Positions 1 through 8,651 of a DNA stretch of 64,000 nucleotides are shown piece after piece. Both the position numbers and the translations under genes were made by a program. The stretch is from contig CP109468.1 of assembly GCA_036227345.1 (NCBI GenBank), forward strand, positions 620,001 to 684,000, written 5' to 3'. Every line of letters begins with the position of its first letter. Position 1 is the stretch's first letter. The notes under the pieces were generated by a model. The model worked only from the letters and a program-made list of their open reading frames with translations, was not told where the DNA came from and made no database searches. This stretch comes from Streptomyces sp. NBC_01463. Its GTDB lineage: Bacteria; Actinomycetota; Actinomycetes; Streptomycetales; Streptomycetaceae.

Positions 1-255
1 CGGGTCGCGGATCTGGGTGGCGCCCAGGTACGAGGAGTACGTGGGCGAGTCCTTCAGTACGCGGACGGCGTCCTCGTGCCGGCTGACCGCCCAGAAGCCC
101 GGGCCCGCCGGCCAGCCCAGAACTTCCGGCTCCTTCTGCCACGCGACGGGGTGGTGGTCGCGCAGGTGGCGGTAGCGGTCGTGGGGGACGCCCAGCGCGT
201 ACTGCCTCGGATCGAAGACGTCCGGGACGGATACCGGGGAGAGGGGCCCGCTCAC
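1..255 (-). CDS. cytochrome P450, N-terminal part (runs off window)
   Basis: Only the first 85 residues are visible, and the heme-binding region lies outside the window. The start is GTG at 255, overlapping the TGA of the upstream hydrolase by four bases (GTGA), so the two are translationally coupled. The N-terminus reads VFDPRQYALGVPHDRYRHLR, then a FWAVSRHEDAVRVLKD stretch and SSYLGATQIRDP. That order (FDP, GVPHD, FW.V.RH, SS..G.TQI.D) is typical of bacterial P450s of the CYP124/CYP125/CYP142 type, which hydroxylate steroid side chains or branched lipids. The family call is from pattern memory. The substrate cannot be told from this fragment. Confidence 0.82.
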   Translation of the reverse strand, partial: MSGPLSPVSVPDVFDPRQYALGVPHDRYRHLRDHHPVAWQKEPEVLGWPAGPGFWAVSRHEDAVRVLKDSPTYSSYLGATQIRDP

Positions 256-1046
256 GCGCTCGCCTCGCCACCCTCCGGGTCCGCCCGCAGGAAGTCCTCC
301 ACCGCCCGGATGACATCGAGCGGAGCCTCGTCCATCGCGTAGTGGCCGCACGACGGCAGCTCCACGAGCTCGGCGCTCGGGAACCAGCGCATCCACGTGG
401 AACGTTGCAGATCCGCGGAGAGGGCCGGGTCCAGAGCCCCCACCACCGCCAGGGCCGGCACCGGCGAACCGTCGATCCGGTCGTGGAAGTCCTCGCCCGC
501 CCAGGAATCCAGCCACGCCCGGAACGCCTTCACGTCGCTGCACTCGACCGAGCGACGCACCATCCGGTCCAGCCAGGCGGCCGGGCGTCGGCCTCCGGTG
601 GTGATGTCCAGGATGGCCCGACGGTTGCCCGGGTTCTGCGCCGCCTCGGCGAACAGCTCCCACTGCTCAGGCGGCAGGGGCAGGCCGGACGCGGGGACGG
701 GTGACACACCGACGATCCTGCGCACCCGCTGCGGCGCGGCTGCCAGCGTCCGCTGGATGACGGAACCGCCCATCGAATGGCCGATCAGCGAGAAGCGGTC
801 CCAGCCGAGCCGATCGGCCAGCGCAAGCACGTCGGCGGCACCCTCAGCCGTGGTGTAGGCGCCGCCCACATCCCTCGCCTCGCCGTATCCCCGCAGGTCC
901 ACCACCGCGTACTGGAACGTAGCGACGTCGAGGTCCGCCAGCACCGGGTCGTACGCGGAACGGTCGGCGAGCCAGCCGTGGACCGCGATCACCTTGTGCG
1001 GACCCTCGCCGTGCAGGGTATGAGGCAGTACAGACAAAGCAGTCAC
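252..1046 (-). CDS. alpha/beta hydrolase
   Basis: A 264-residue soluble alpha/beta-hydrolase fold protein. The oxyanion-hole motif HGW is near residues 23-25, and the nucleophile elbow GHSMGG places Ser91 as nucleophile. GALD (Asp206) and CGH (His235) complete the triad, so it should be an active esterase/lipase-type enzyme. The start is GTG at 1046 with a GGGAG ribosome-binding site six bases upstream. The gene leads into the P450 with a 4-base overlap, so the two probably act on one substrate or pathway. It lies 145 bp after the AAA ATPase gene on the same strand and may be a separate unit. The exact substrate is unknown. Confidence 0.85.
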   Translation of the reverse strand: MTALSVLPHTLHGEGPHKVIAVHGWLADRSAYDPVLADLDVATFQYAVVDLRGYGEARDVGGAYTTAEGAADVLALADRLGWDRFSLIGHSMGGSVIQRTLAAAPQRVRRIVGVSPVPASGLPLPPEQWELFAEAAQNPGNRRAILDITTGGRRPAAWLDRMVRRSVECSDVKAFRAWLDSWAGEDFHDRIDGSPVPALAVVGALDPALSADLQRSTWMRWFPSAELVELPSCGHYAMDEAPLDVIRAVEDFLRADPEGGEASA

Positions 1047-1191
1047 GTCGGCTCCCGTCGCAGTACGGCGGTGGTCTGTCGGTCAACAGCACGTCCGCCC
1101 GCCCACGGTGGCGTCATCCACCGGCCCGCGCAAGGGAACACGCGGAGGGATGTGTCAGGCGGCCGAGGGGAAGCCGGCCGCTCCTCGCCCC

Positions 1192-3264
1192 TCACCCCTG
1201 CACCAACCCCAGATACGGCCCGAACTCCGAAGCCAGCGTCAGCCTCCCCAGCTTCTGGTACTCGCGCTGGATCGCGTGGATCAGCGTCGTCATCGTCACC
1301 GGGCCCCCCGTGTCCGCCGCCAGGTACGCCGCCGTCACCGCGATCGAGCGGATGTTGCCGCCCGCCAGCTCGAAGTTCTCGGCGCAGAACGGGAGATCGA
1401 GATCCGTTCCGCGCGGGAGCACCGTGCCCAGGCAGCGCTCCCAGAGCACCAGGCGTTGCTCCGGGTCCGGGACCGGGAAGTCGATGACCAGGTCCAGGCG
1501 GCGGGTGAAGGCGTCGTCGAGGTTGGCGCGGAGGTTGGTCGCGAGGATGGCCAGGCCGTCGAAGGACTCCATGCGTTGCAGGAGGTACGCGCTCTCGACG
1601 TTCGCGTAGCGGTCGTGCGCGTCCTTCACGTCCGAGCGCTTGCCGAAGATCGCGTCCGCCTCGTCGAAGAGCAGGACGCCGTTGACGCCCGCCGCTTCCG
1701 TGAAGATGCGTTCCAGGTTCTTCTCCGTCTCGCCGACGTACTTGTCGATGACCGTCGCCAGGTCGACCGTGTACAGGTCCAGGCCCAGATCGGCCGCGAT
1801 CACTTCCGCCGACATCGTCTTGCCCGTGCCGGAGTCGCCTGCGAAGAGCGCTGATACGCCCCGGCCCCTGCCCCCTCCCGGCCGCATGCCCCACTCCCCC
1901 AGGACGCGGTCGCGGTGGCGGGCGCGGGCGGTGAGTTCGCGGAGTTGGGTGTGGGCGTCCGGTGGGAGGACCAGGTCGTTCCAGGTGACCGCCGGTTCGA
2001 TGCGGCGGGCCAGGCGGTCCAGGCCTGCCGCGTTCTGGGCGCGGGCTCCCTGGCGTACGTGGTCCGGGGTGAGCGTTCCTCCGTCCAGTTGCGCCGTCTG
2101 CGCCGCGCTGCGGGCCGCGCCCGTGACCTGCTCGGGAGTGAGGAGGAAGGGGGCCAGGAGGTGGTCCGGGTCGAGGGACGGTGGGATCGGGGTCGATGTC
2201 GTGTGTGCGTACGCGTCGCTCCACAGTGCGCCGCGTGCCGACGGTTCCACCCTCGGGGCGTGCAGCAGCAGCGGCGGGACCGTCGACCAGGACGCGTCCC
2301 ACGGCGCTCTGCCCACCATGACGGTCTGGACGGGTGTGCCGGTGAGCAGTCTGAGGAGTTGCGGGTGCTCGCGGGACAGCGCGTCCAGCGGGGCGCAGAC
2401 CAGGCCCGCGTTCGTGAGTCGTGCCTCGCGGACCAGGGACCGTACCGCGTCGGGCGGGGCCGGGTCCTCCGCCAGGCGGCTCAGGTCCAGGCCCAGGACG
2501 TCCCGGCCCGCGAGCGTGAGTGCCGATGCGGCCAGGGCCGTTCCCGCCCCGCCCTGGTCCTCGCTCAGGTAGGCGAGCGGGAGTCCGTCGGCGAGGACCC
2601 GTGCCAGGGGGGCGGGGTCGCCAACGCCCGCCATCGCGTGCCAGGGCGCCAGCAGGTCCGCGAGGCGCGGGTCCCTCGTGTCGTCGCCCAGGAGGTGGGC
2701 CGTGATCCGGTCCGGTACGCGCAGGGCCCGGCTCAGGAACGGGCGGTCCAGGTCCTCGGCCAGGAGCAGGCCGGCCCGACGGAGCGGGGCGCGCGCCGCC
2801 AGCCGGCCCCGCGCCACCGCGTCGGCCGGGGACCGGCCGCACAGGCCGAGCGCCAGGCCGATCGACGGGCGGCGGCGGGTCACGTCGTCGTTGAGGTAGC
2901 CGTAGAACGCCTCGAAGCGGTCGTCCAGATCCGGGACCAGCGCGATGAGGAGGATGTCGATGTCGAGCGCGGTGAGTCCGAAGTCGGCCTGGAGTGTGGT
3001 GAGGCGGGAGTCCGTGCTCCCGGAAGGGCCGACGTCGCCCTGTGCCGGGGGTTCGGGGAATTCCCGCCCTCCGTCCCCCTCCAGCAGCCTCGCGATGTTC
3101 TCGTCCGTGAGGTACAGCCCCCGGAACCCGTCCTCCGGGTCCGGATCCGTGCGTTGCCTCACCTCGACCGCATGGCGGATGCGCCGCTCGACGTCCACCG
3201 CTCGGGCCAGCAGATGGCGCAGGTTCGGGTCGTCGGCGGGGTGGTGCCCGGGGGGTGGTGTCAT
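1192..3264 (-). CDS. AAA+ ATPase, eCIS-associated
   Basis: A 690-residue protein whose N-terminal half has no motif I recognise and whose C-terminal half is an AAA+ module. Walker A GDSGTGKT is at 476-483, Walker B LLFDEADAIFGKR is about 55 residues later, and the arginine-finger region FTRRLD follows. The N-terminal opening (HLLARAVDVERRIRHAVE) and overall layout match the ATPases encoded beside extracellular contractile injection systems (Pvc15/Afp15-like), which are thought to help assemble or remodel the particle. The ATG start overlaps the TGA of the DUF4255 gene (ATGA), giving the operon VWA-DUF4255-ATPase. The neighbours support the eCIS assignment. The role is inferred from family and context. 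Confidence 0.85.
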   Translation of the reverse strand: MTPPPGHHPADDPNLRHLLARAVDVERRIRHAVEVRQRTDPDPEDGFRGLYLTDENIARLLEGDGGREFPEPPAQGDVGPSGSTDSRLTTLQADFGLTALDIDILLIALVPDLDDRFEAFYGYLNDDVTRRRPSIGLALGLCGRSPADAVARGRLAARAPLRRAGLLLAEDLDRPFLSRALRVPDRITAHLLGDDTRDPRLADLLAPWHAMAGVGDPAPLARVLADGLPLAYLSEDQGGAGTALAASALTLAGRDVLGLDLSRLAEDPAPPDAVRSLVREARLTNAGLVCAPLDALSREHPQLLRLLTGTPVQTVMVGRAPWDASWSTVPPLLLHAPRVEPSARGALWSDAYAHTTSTPIPPSLDPDHLLAPFLLTPEQVTGAARSAAQTAQLDGGTLTPDHVRQGARAQNAAGLDRLARRIEPAVTWNDLVLPPDAHTQLRELTARARHRDRVLGEWGMRPGGGRGRGVSALFAGDSGTGKTMSAEVIAADLGLDLYTVDLATVIDKYVGETEKNLERIFTEAAGVNGVLLFDEADAIFGKRSDVKDAHDRYANVESAYLLQRMESFDGLAILATNLRANLDDAFTRRLDLVIDFPVPDPEQRLVLWERCLGTVLPRGTDLDLPFCAENFELAGGNIRSIAVTAAYLAADTGGPVTMTTLIHAIQREYQKLGRLTLASEFGPYLGLVQG

Positions 3265-4040
3265 GCGGAGTTGCCCTCCGTACGGCCGTCCTCCGTACGG
3301 CCGTCCTCCGCGCGGCGGGTCTCGGTGATCCGGAGGGCCAGGCCGCGACGGGGCTCCGTGGAGGCGGGTGCCGACTCCGGTGCCGGCCGCCCGGGGCGAC
3401 TGCCGTACACGGGGAGGCCGTCGCGTCCCGGCATCGGATCGCGGCGCTGGGGTTCCACGGGCGGCGGTACGTCCCCGACGTGCGCCTGGAGCCCCTCCTC
3501 CCCCACCGGCGGGCCCGCCGTGTAGGTCGGCGAGGCAGTGACCGGGACGCTCACCACCAGGTCCAGCGAGGGCTTCAGCTCACCGCCCAACGCGCTCCAC
3601 ACGTCCGCGAACGAGCGGTCCTCCGGCGGCGGCAGCGCGATCGACATCGGGACGGCGGCCCCGATCCGGGCGAGGGAGCCGGCCAGCCTCTCCGGGGGCA
3701 GGGCCTCGTACGCCAGCAGGCAGGAGAGCAGGGAGGACAGCAGGCGGTGCTCGTCCTCCGGGCGCTTCGTCCACGCCGTGATCAGGTACGACAGCTTGAA
3801 GTAGCGGGGCGGACGGCGGCGTGCCACGACGGCGCCCCGTTCGTCGTACTCGTTGTGGAGTCCACGCTCGCGCCGCCGCATGTCCTCGCGGATGTCGTAG
3901 AGGTAGAGGTTGACCATCGGGGCGTTCACCTTGGCCGCCCATTCACGCGTCGGGGCGTCGAAGACCACCGCGATCTGGCCGCCCTCCAGCACCTCGGCCC
4001 GGATCAGGGAGCGCAGTACGTCGTCCACCTCGTGGATCAT
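3261..4040 (-). CDS. DUF4255 (Pvc16-like) eCIS protein
   Basis: A 259-residue protein with the DUF4255 signature at the N-terminus: an MIHEVDDVLRSLIRAE opening, VNLYLYDIRED, then R.PPRYFKLSYLITAWT and EDEHRLLSSLL. DUF4255 proteins (Pvc16/Afp16 type) act at the end of the tube and sheath of contractile injection systems. The last 80 residues are Pro/Gly/Arg-rich and end in tandem EDGRT repeats coded by a 15-bp DNA repeat near 3277-3310. The gene sits 16 bp after the VWA gene and overlaps the ATPase start. No sheath or tube gene follows, although DUF4255 genes usually adjoin those. Confidence 0.85.
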   Translation of the reverse strand: MIHEVDDVLRSLIRAEVLEGGQIAVVFDAPTREWAAKVNAPMVNLYLYDIREDMRRRERGLHNEYDERGAVVARRRPPRYFKLSYLITAWTKRPEDEHRLLSSLLSCLLAYEALPPERLAGSLARIGAAVPMSIALPPPEDRSFADVWSALGGELKPSLDLVVSVPVTASPTYTAGPPVGEEGLQAHVGDVPPPVEPQRRDPMPGRDGLPVYGSRPGRPAPESAPASTEPRRGLALRITETRRAEDGRTEDGRTEGNSA

Positions 4041-4056
4041 CCGGAGACGGCCTCTC

Positions 4057-6132
4057 TCATGTCCGGCCCTTGAAGTCCGGTGGCTGCAGGTTGCGTTGGA
4101 CCACCAGGACCGGCCTCTGGAGCCGGGGAAGGCTGCGGATGCCCGCGCGCAGGACGCGTGGGCCGAGCGTGTCCTTGCGCAGCACGAGCATCTGCACCTC
4201 GAACGTGCCGTCGCGGGCCACTCTCACGCCAGAGCGGTCGGCCGTGATGCCGATGTCCCACGTAAGGTTCACGGTCTCGCCGGGCGGATAGTCCCTCCCC
4301 CGGGCCAGCACGGGCTGTCCCGGTCTGGCGACCTGCGGGGTGACGGTGAGGGCCGGTTTCAGGACACGCAACCGGTCCGTGTCCCGGTTGTTCGCGGTGC
4401 GGTGGTCCGGGACCGTGCCGCGCACCGTGGCCCGTACGTCACCGGTGATCGCCGCACGGTAGGTCGCCGGCTGCGTCACCTCGATCCGGCCGCCCGCCGG
4501 GATCGTGCACGGCTCGGCGGCCGTGCAGCGGGTGAGTGCGGGCAGGCTCCGGTCCTTCGCCGCGGTCGGGACCGGCCAGGTCGCGCCGATGACGACTCCC
4601 CTGGCCGTGTCCGGGCCGGCGTTGGTGACGGTGAAGCGGGCGCGGGCCGGGCGGGTGACGTAGGTGCGGTCCGGGCTGACGTCCACCTTGACCGCGATCT
4701 CGGACGCGGGCGGCAGCGGCCCCGGCGGGGTCGGGGGCTTCCCCGGTGGCGGCGGCTTCAGCACTTCGAACCGTGCCGTGTCCGTTCCGGTGTTGCCCGC
4801 CGCGTCCGTGGCCGAGCAGGTGACCGTGGTCGTTCCGACGGGGAAGAACGATCCGGAGGCGGGGGTGCAGACCACGGGCAGGGTCCCGTCGTTGGCGTCC
4901 GTCGCCGTCGCCGTGTAGCGGATGCGTGCCCCGTCGTCGTTCTCGGGCCGGGCGATGCGGTCGTCGACGGTGACGACCGGGGCGTCGATGTCGTTCACGT
5001 CGATGCTGATCTGCTGCTGGAAGTCGGGATCGGCGGCTGCGGCGGGCCCGATGGTGTCCGTTCCCGGCACCTGGGTGCCGAGCAGGAACTGCACGGTGCA
5101 GGTGAGGGTCGTGCCCTGCGGCGCGTCGGCCGAGACGTCGATGTTCTCCGCGAAGTGCGCGGTCTCGCCACTGGTCAGCTGAACGGTGGGCGGGTCGAGG
5201 GCGACGGTCAGGTGGGGGTCACAGTTGTCGAGGCGGTAACCCACCGCGGTGGGAAGGTTGTTGAGGCCCTCGATGATCGCATCGGACACCCCGTCGCCGG
5301 GGATTCCGTTCAGCATCCGCCCGTTGGTGGCCGCGGCCATCCGTCTGGCCTGGTCGGGCTGGTGATACGGGTCCTGGTAGGTGTCGCTCGAGTAGCCGTT
5401 CCCGTTGAGGCCGTCGCCGTCCGCGGTCGTCACGTCGACGGCGATGACCCGTACGCCCTTGTCCTGGAGGGCGAACACCGCGTCCTCGTAGCGGATCCCG
5501 TTGCTCGGGTTGTGGCTCGACGCGTCTCCGACGAGGACGACGACCGGGCTGGCCCCCGCCCTGAACGCCGTCCCGCCGTCCGCTCCGTTGGCCACCTTCC
5601 ACAGGGCGTAGATCCAGTCCTCCGACGGCCCTTTGCTCTTGAACCCGCGGCCGGTGCCGAGTTCGTCGACGCCCTTGTGCTGGACGTCGCTCAGGTTGTC
5701 GGTGAGGCCCTGGAGGACCGCGAACTCCGCCGTCGGGTCGTCCTTCTCGTCACCGTAGGTGGCCACGGCGAACCAGGAGTCCGGCTGCTCGGCGCGTACC
5801 GCGTCGGTGATGGACTTCAGGCCGGACTTCACGTTGTCGATCGGGACACCCATGCTTCCGGTCCCGTCCACCAGCAGCACCACATCCGGCTTCGGCGGGA
5901 TGGCCGGTGTGCGCACCTGCTTGTCCACCCCCGTCGAGCCGCCCGGATCGAGGGCTTCGTGGACGCTCGCCGGAGTGACCCACGGATCGGGTGGCACCGG
6001 GACCGCCCGGGCCATGCCTGACCCGGTCGACGCGGGGGCGACTCCGGCAGCAAGGAGGAGCAGGACCAGCGCCGCCGAACGGCGCGCGCCCACGAGTCCG
6101 CGTGACCGTTTCACCGGCTGGAACCACCGCAC
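4057..6132 (-). CDS. secreted von Willebrand factor A protein with HYR and CARDB-like domains
   Basis: I chose the GTG at 6132 because GGGGGAGG lies six bases upstream; an in-frame start at 6324 would add 64 unlikely residues. This gives 691 residues. A signal or anchor segment is around 20-34 (SAALVLLLLAAGVAPAS). The VWA domain begins near 82 with MIDAS-like DGTGS (Asp89). An HYR-type Ig domain (CTPASGSF.PVGTTTVTCSATDAAGN) and a Pro-rich linker (KPPPPGKPPTPPGPLPP) follow. The end is a CARDB-like segment (TNAGPDTARGVV) plus a last beta domain. VWA domains mediate metal-dependent protein binding. It heads the operon with DUF4255 and the ATPase, so it is probably an exported partner of that system. 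Confidence 0.83.
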   Translation of the reverse strand: MRWFQPVKRSRGLVGARRSAALVLLLLAAGVAPASTGSGMARAVPVPPDPWVTPASVHEALDPGGSTGVDKQVRTPAIPPKPDVVLLVDGTGSMGVPIDNVKSGLKSITDAVRAEQPDSWFAVATYGDEKDDPTAEFAVLQGLTDNLSDVQHKGVDELGTGRGFKSKGPSEDWIYALWKVANGADGGTAFRAGASPVVVLVGDASSHNPSNGIRYEDAVFALQDKGVRVIAVDVTTADGDGLNGNGYSSDTYQDPYHQPDQARRMAAATNGRMLNGIPGDGVSDAIIEGLNNLPTAVGYRLDNCDPHLTVALDPPTVQLTSGETAHFAENIDVSADAPQGTTLTCTVQFLLGTQVPGTDTIGPAAAADPDFQQQISIDVNDIDAPVVTVDDRIARPENDDGARIRYTATATDANDGTLPVVCTPASGSFFPVGTTTVTCSATDAAGNTGTDTARFEVLKPPPPGKPPTPPGPLPPASEIAVKVDVSPDRTYVTRPARARFTVTNAGPDTARGVVIGATWPVPTAAKDRSLPALTRCTAAEPCTIPAGGRIEVTQPATYRAAITGDVRATVRGTVPDHRTANNRDTDRLRVLKPALTVTPQVARPGQPVLARGRDYPPGETVNLTWDIGITADRSGVRVARDGTFEVQMLVLRKDTLGPRVLRAGIRSLPRLQRPVLVVQRNLQPPDFKGRT

Positions 6133-6239
6133 CGCATTCCTCCCCCGCACCCGGACCCTCTCAGCCAAGAGCCGCGCCCACACGATCCCGCGGGGACCTG
6201 CCGCCCACAGCGGAAGGCGAGCCACTTCCCCGGGTAGCC

Positions 6240-6263
6240 GGAATTGCCCTTTGGGGCAATTCC
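6240..6263. promoter_or_regulatory. 10-bp perfect inverted repeat upstream of the VWA operon
   Basis: GGAATTGCCC (6240-6249) and GGGCAATTCC (6254-6263) form perfect 10-bp arms around TTTG. It lies 108 bp upstream of the VWA start codon, in the leader or promoter region. It could be an operator or an RNA hairpin. The AT-containing arms are unlike the GC-only terminators elsewhere in the window. Confidence 0.5.
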
Positions 6264-6296
6264 GCGAAAGCGCACGCCCGGCCGGCCCAGGAAATG

Positions 6297-6403
6297 GATC
6301 CAATGGATCATTCCGAGGGATCACCGCTAAGGATCACTCCGAAAGATCACTTCCGGGAGGCGGGTCCGGGAGATCACGTGAAAGGGATCAACTCGGCGGA
6401 TTC
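6297..6403. repeat. phased GATCA repeat array, about 13-bp period
   Basis: GATCA begins at 6306, 6319, 6332 and 6345, exactly 13 bp apart. It recurs at 6372 and 6386, with a degenerate GATTC at 6399 and GATCC at 6297. Several units continue with a YTCCG-like half (GATCATTCCGAGG, GATCACTCCGAAA, GATCACTTCCGGG). The array lies in the 308-bp gap between the response-regulator stop and the VWA start. Nothing else in the gap looks coding. It resembles a multi-site regulator-binding array (inference). Confidence 0.55.
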
Positions 6404-6440
6404 CGGAAGTGGAACAGCCGGGTGCGGGGTGCCGGAGAAG

Positions 6441-7076
6441 TCAGATCAGACCCTGGCGCATCGCGTACGCCACCGCGTGGGAACGGTTCCGCAATTGGAG
6501 CCGGGTCATCACCGAATGCAGCACGTTCTTGATCGTGCGTTCGGAGTAGGCCAGTTTCGTGGCGATGTCCGCGGTGTCGTATCCCTCGGCCACCAGACGC
6601 AGCACGTCCACCTCGCGCGCCGCCAGACCGGTGAAGTGGAGACCGCGCGGTCCCAGCACCTGTCCCTGGAGCCTGCCCACCTCCGCGAGGAGCCTTCCCA
6701 GCAGGTCGGAGGGCAGATGGCCCTCGCCACGGGAGACCGTCGCGATGACGTGGACCAGGTGTTCCGGCGTGGATTCCGACCGCCTGATCACGCCGGCGAC
6801 CCCGCACTCCGCCGCGCTCACGAGCTTCTGCTCATCGATGTCCGTGGTGACCAGCACGGTGCGGGAGTCGCTGGTGCGCTGAATACTGCGCAGCGTCCGC
6901 AACACGTCCTCGTCGACCGAGTCCACGACCATGACGACGACCTGGGGCGCGTTCTCGCCCTCGCCCCATTCCATGACATTGACCTCGGGGCGGGCCCTCA
7001 ACTGGCTGGCCACACCTGCTTGCGAGATCGGATCCTGGGCCCGTAACGCGACCGTCGTGCGTTCCTTGTGTTCCAT
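6441..7076 (-). CDS. NarL/LuxR-family response regulator-like protein
   Basis: The start is ATG at 7076, with GGGAG seven bases upstream; 211 residues. The N-terminal half is receiver-like (VVVMVVDSVDEDVLRTLR, then VLVTTDIDEQKLVSAAECGVAGVIRR) but lacks the usual acidic pocket near its start, so it may be an atypical, phosphorylation-independent receiver. The C-terminal LuxR helix-turn-helix is clear: LAAREVDVLRLVAEGYDTAD, then ERTIKNVLHSVMTRLQLRNR. It lies between the VWA operon and the divergent membrane-protein gene. The adjacent GATCA array is a candidate target. No cognate kinase gene is nearby. It is probably the local regulator of the eCIS accessory genes. Confidence 0.85.
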   Translation of the reverse strand: MEHKERTTVALRAQDPISQAGVASQLRARPEVNVMEWGEGENAPQVVVMVVDSVDEDVLRTLRSIQRTSDSRTVLVTTDIDEQKLVSAAECGVAGVIRRSESTPEHLVHVIATVSRGEGHLPSDLLGRLLAEVGRLQGQVLGPRGLHFTGLAAREVDVLRLVAEGYDTADIATKLAYSERTIKNVLHSVMTRLQLRNRSHAVAYAMRQGLI

Positions 7077-7273
7077 GCCGATGCTCCCCCTCGGGCGACA
7101 GCTGGAAGCCACAACACGCACACGCCTCACAGCCGTTCGCGTACGCCTCATTGGTCATGAGGCGGTCAGAAGATGCCCTTGGCTTCGAAAAGGGAAACTA
7201 AAAGAGTGTCAGGGGCATGGGATCTGCCCGAAAGTGTTCCTTCGAGGCCGATGTTCGATGGCTCCGCCGACTC

Positions 7274-7279
7274 TACGGT
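7274..7279 (+). promoter_or_regulatory. candidate -10 element for leaderless transcription of 7287
   Basis: TACGGT lies seven bases before the ATG at 7287, a spacing typical of leaderless streptomycete transcripts. No clear -35 was seen. It is in the 210-bp gap between divergent genes. Confidence 0.35.
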
Positions 7280-7286
7280 CCGCGGT

Positions 7287-8627
7287 ATGAGTCTCACGGC
7301 AAGTCTCGACGCCTCGTCCGTCAACGCCGCACCGGGCGAGGAGACGACTGTCCCCCTTCAGGTCCGCAACTCCGGCCCGACCGTCGAGGAGTACCGCTTC
7401 GAGGTGGTCGGTGCGTGCGCCGCCTGGTCGGCGGTCGAGCCGGCGGTCCTGTCCCTGTACCCCGGCGACTCCGGGACCGTGTCACTGGTGCTGCGGCCGC
7501 CTCGCGATGCGACCGTTCCCGCCGGTGAGACCCCGTTCGGAGTACGGGTGGTACCCACCGGCGAGCAGAGCGGGACGGTGGTGCCGGAGGGCCGGGTGAC
7601 CGTGCTGCCGTTCACCGCGACGACGGCCGAACTGGTCCCGCGCAGCTCGCACGGTTCACGGCGCGGACGGCACCAGCTCGCCGTCGACAACCTGGGCAAC
7701 ACACCGGTGACGGTGCGGCTGGGGGCACAGCCGGGGACCGAGCTCGCCCGGGTCGCGTTCGTCGCGCCCGAGCTGCTGATCGCACCCGGGCAGGCGGAGT
7801 TCGGCCGGCTGCGGGTCCGGCCCGCCAAGCGGATCTGGCGCGGAACGCCGGTGACGCACCCCTTCCAGGTGTTCGCCGCCACGCAGGTGGCCGAGGGCCA
7901 GGAGCCCGTCGAACCGGTCCTCGTCGACGGCTCCTACCAGCAGGAGCCCATCCTGCCGCGCTGGCTGCCGCGGGCCCTCATCACGGCGGCCGTTCTGCTG
8001 ATCGCCCTGGTCGGGCTCTGGTACGCGCTGCTGCGGCCGGCCGTGAAGTCCGCGGCGCGGGAGGCGGTCACCCCCGAGGCGGTACGTTCCGCCGCCGCGG
8101 CCGACAAGAGCAAGGCGCCGCAGCAGGGCGACGCGGCGGGGGCCGGCGCCGATGCCGGGACCGGTGACTCCGCCGGGGCGGGGTCGGGCGGCGGCGCTTC
8201 GAAGCCCACGCCGAGCCCCTCCGCCGAGGCCGGTTCGGAAGCGGGTGCCGGGGCGGCCACTCCGACGAGTGCGCAGGTCCGGGTCAGGGACTCGGTGGGC
8301 GGTGGCACCAACTCCGCGGCCGCCCTCCAGGTGCCGGACGGCCACACGTTCCAGCTGACCGACATCGTCGTCCAGAACCCGCAGGGAGATGCCGGAACGG
8401 TCGTCGTCTCCGCCGGGTCGAACACGAGTGTGCTGAGCCTCGGGCTGGAGAACTTCCGTGACTCGGACTACCACTTCGTGACGCCGATCCTGGTCCCGGC
8501 GGGGGGCAAGGTCACCATGACGATCGACTGCCGGAAGGTCGGCAAGCCGGTCGCCGCACGCACACCCTCGCGGTGCTCGGAGTCGCTCTTCCTCGGCGGC
8601 ACGATGCGCGCCGACTCCGCGGGCTGA
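7287..8627 (+). CDS. single-pass membrane protein of the eCIS accessory set
   Basis: A 446-residue protein. Residues 1-220 hold two beta-sandwich (NEW3/COG1470-like) segments with PGEETTVPLQVRNSGPTVEEY and RHQLAVDNLGNTPVTV. One transmembrane helix follows at roughly 226-247 (LITAAVLLIALVGLWYALL), then an Ala/Gly/Ser/Pro-rich linker and a C-terminal beta domain starting VRVRDSVGGGTNSAAALQ. Homologues in Streptomyces are often labelled 'hydrolytic protein', but no catalytic motif is visible. It is divergent from the response regulator and convergent with the DUF4157 gene. A role in displaying or anchoring the system at the membrane is inference. Confidence 0.8.
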   Translation: MSLTASLDASSVNAAPGEETTVPLQVRNSGPTVEEYRFEVVGACAAWSAVEPAVLSLYPGDSGTVSLVLRPPRDATVPAGETPFGVRVVPTGEQSGTVVPEGRVTVLPFTATTAELVPRSSHGSRRGRHQLAVDNLGNTPVTVRLGAQPGTELARVAFVAPELLIAPGQAEFGRLRVRPAKRIWRGTPVTHPFQVFAATQVAEGQEPVEPVLVDGSYQQEPILPRWLPRALITAAVLLIALVGLWYALLRPAVKSAAREAVTPEAVRSAAAADKSKAPQQGDAAGAGADAGTGDSAGAGSGGGASKPTPSPSAEAGSEAGAGAATPTSAQVRVRDSVGGGTNSAAALQVPDGHTFQLTDIVVQNPQGDAGTVVVSAGSNTSVLSLGLENFRDSDYHFVTPILVPAGGKVTMTIDCRKVGKPVAARTPSRCSESLFLGGTMRADSAG

Positions 8628-8651
8628 CCGGGGCAGATGCCGGCGCGGCGC

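Noticed and set aside
1043..2842. Long minus-strand frame overlapping the AAA ATPase
   Set aside because: Pro/Gly/Arg-rich translation typical of GC-rich shadow frames. The 1192-3264 frame has full AAA+ motifs.
3277..3310. Tandem 15-bp repeat as a regulatory element
   Set aside because: It lies in the DUF4255 coding frame and simply encodes repeated EDGRT residues.
6297..6403. CRISPR array
   Set aside because: Repeat unit is only about 13 bp, there are no spacers and no cas genes.
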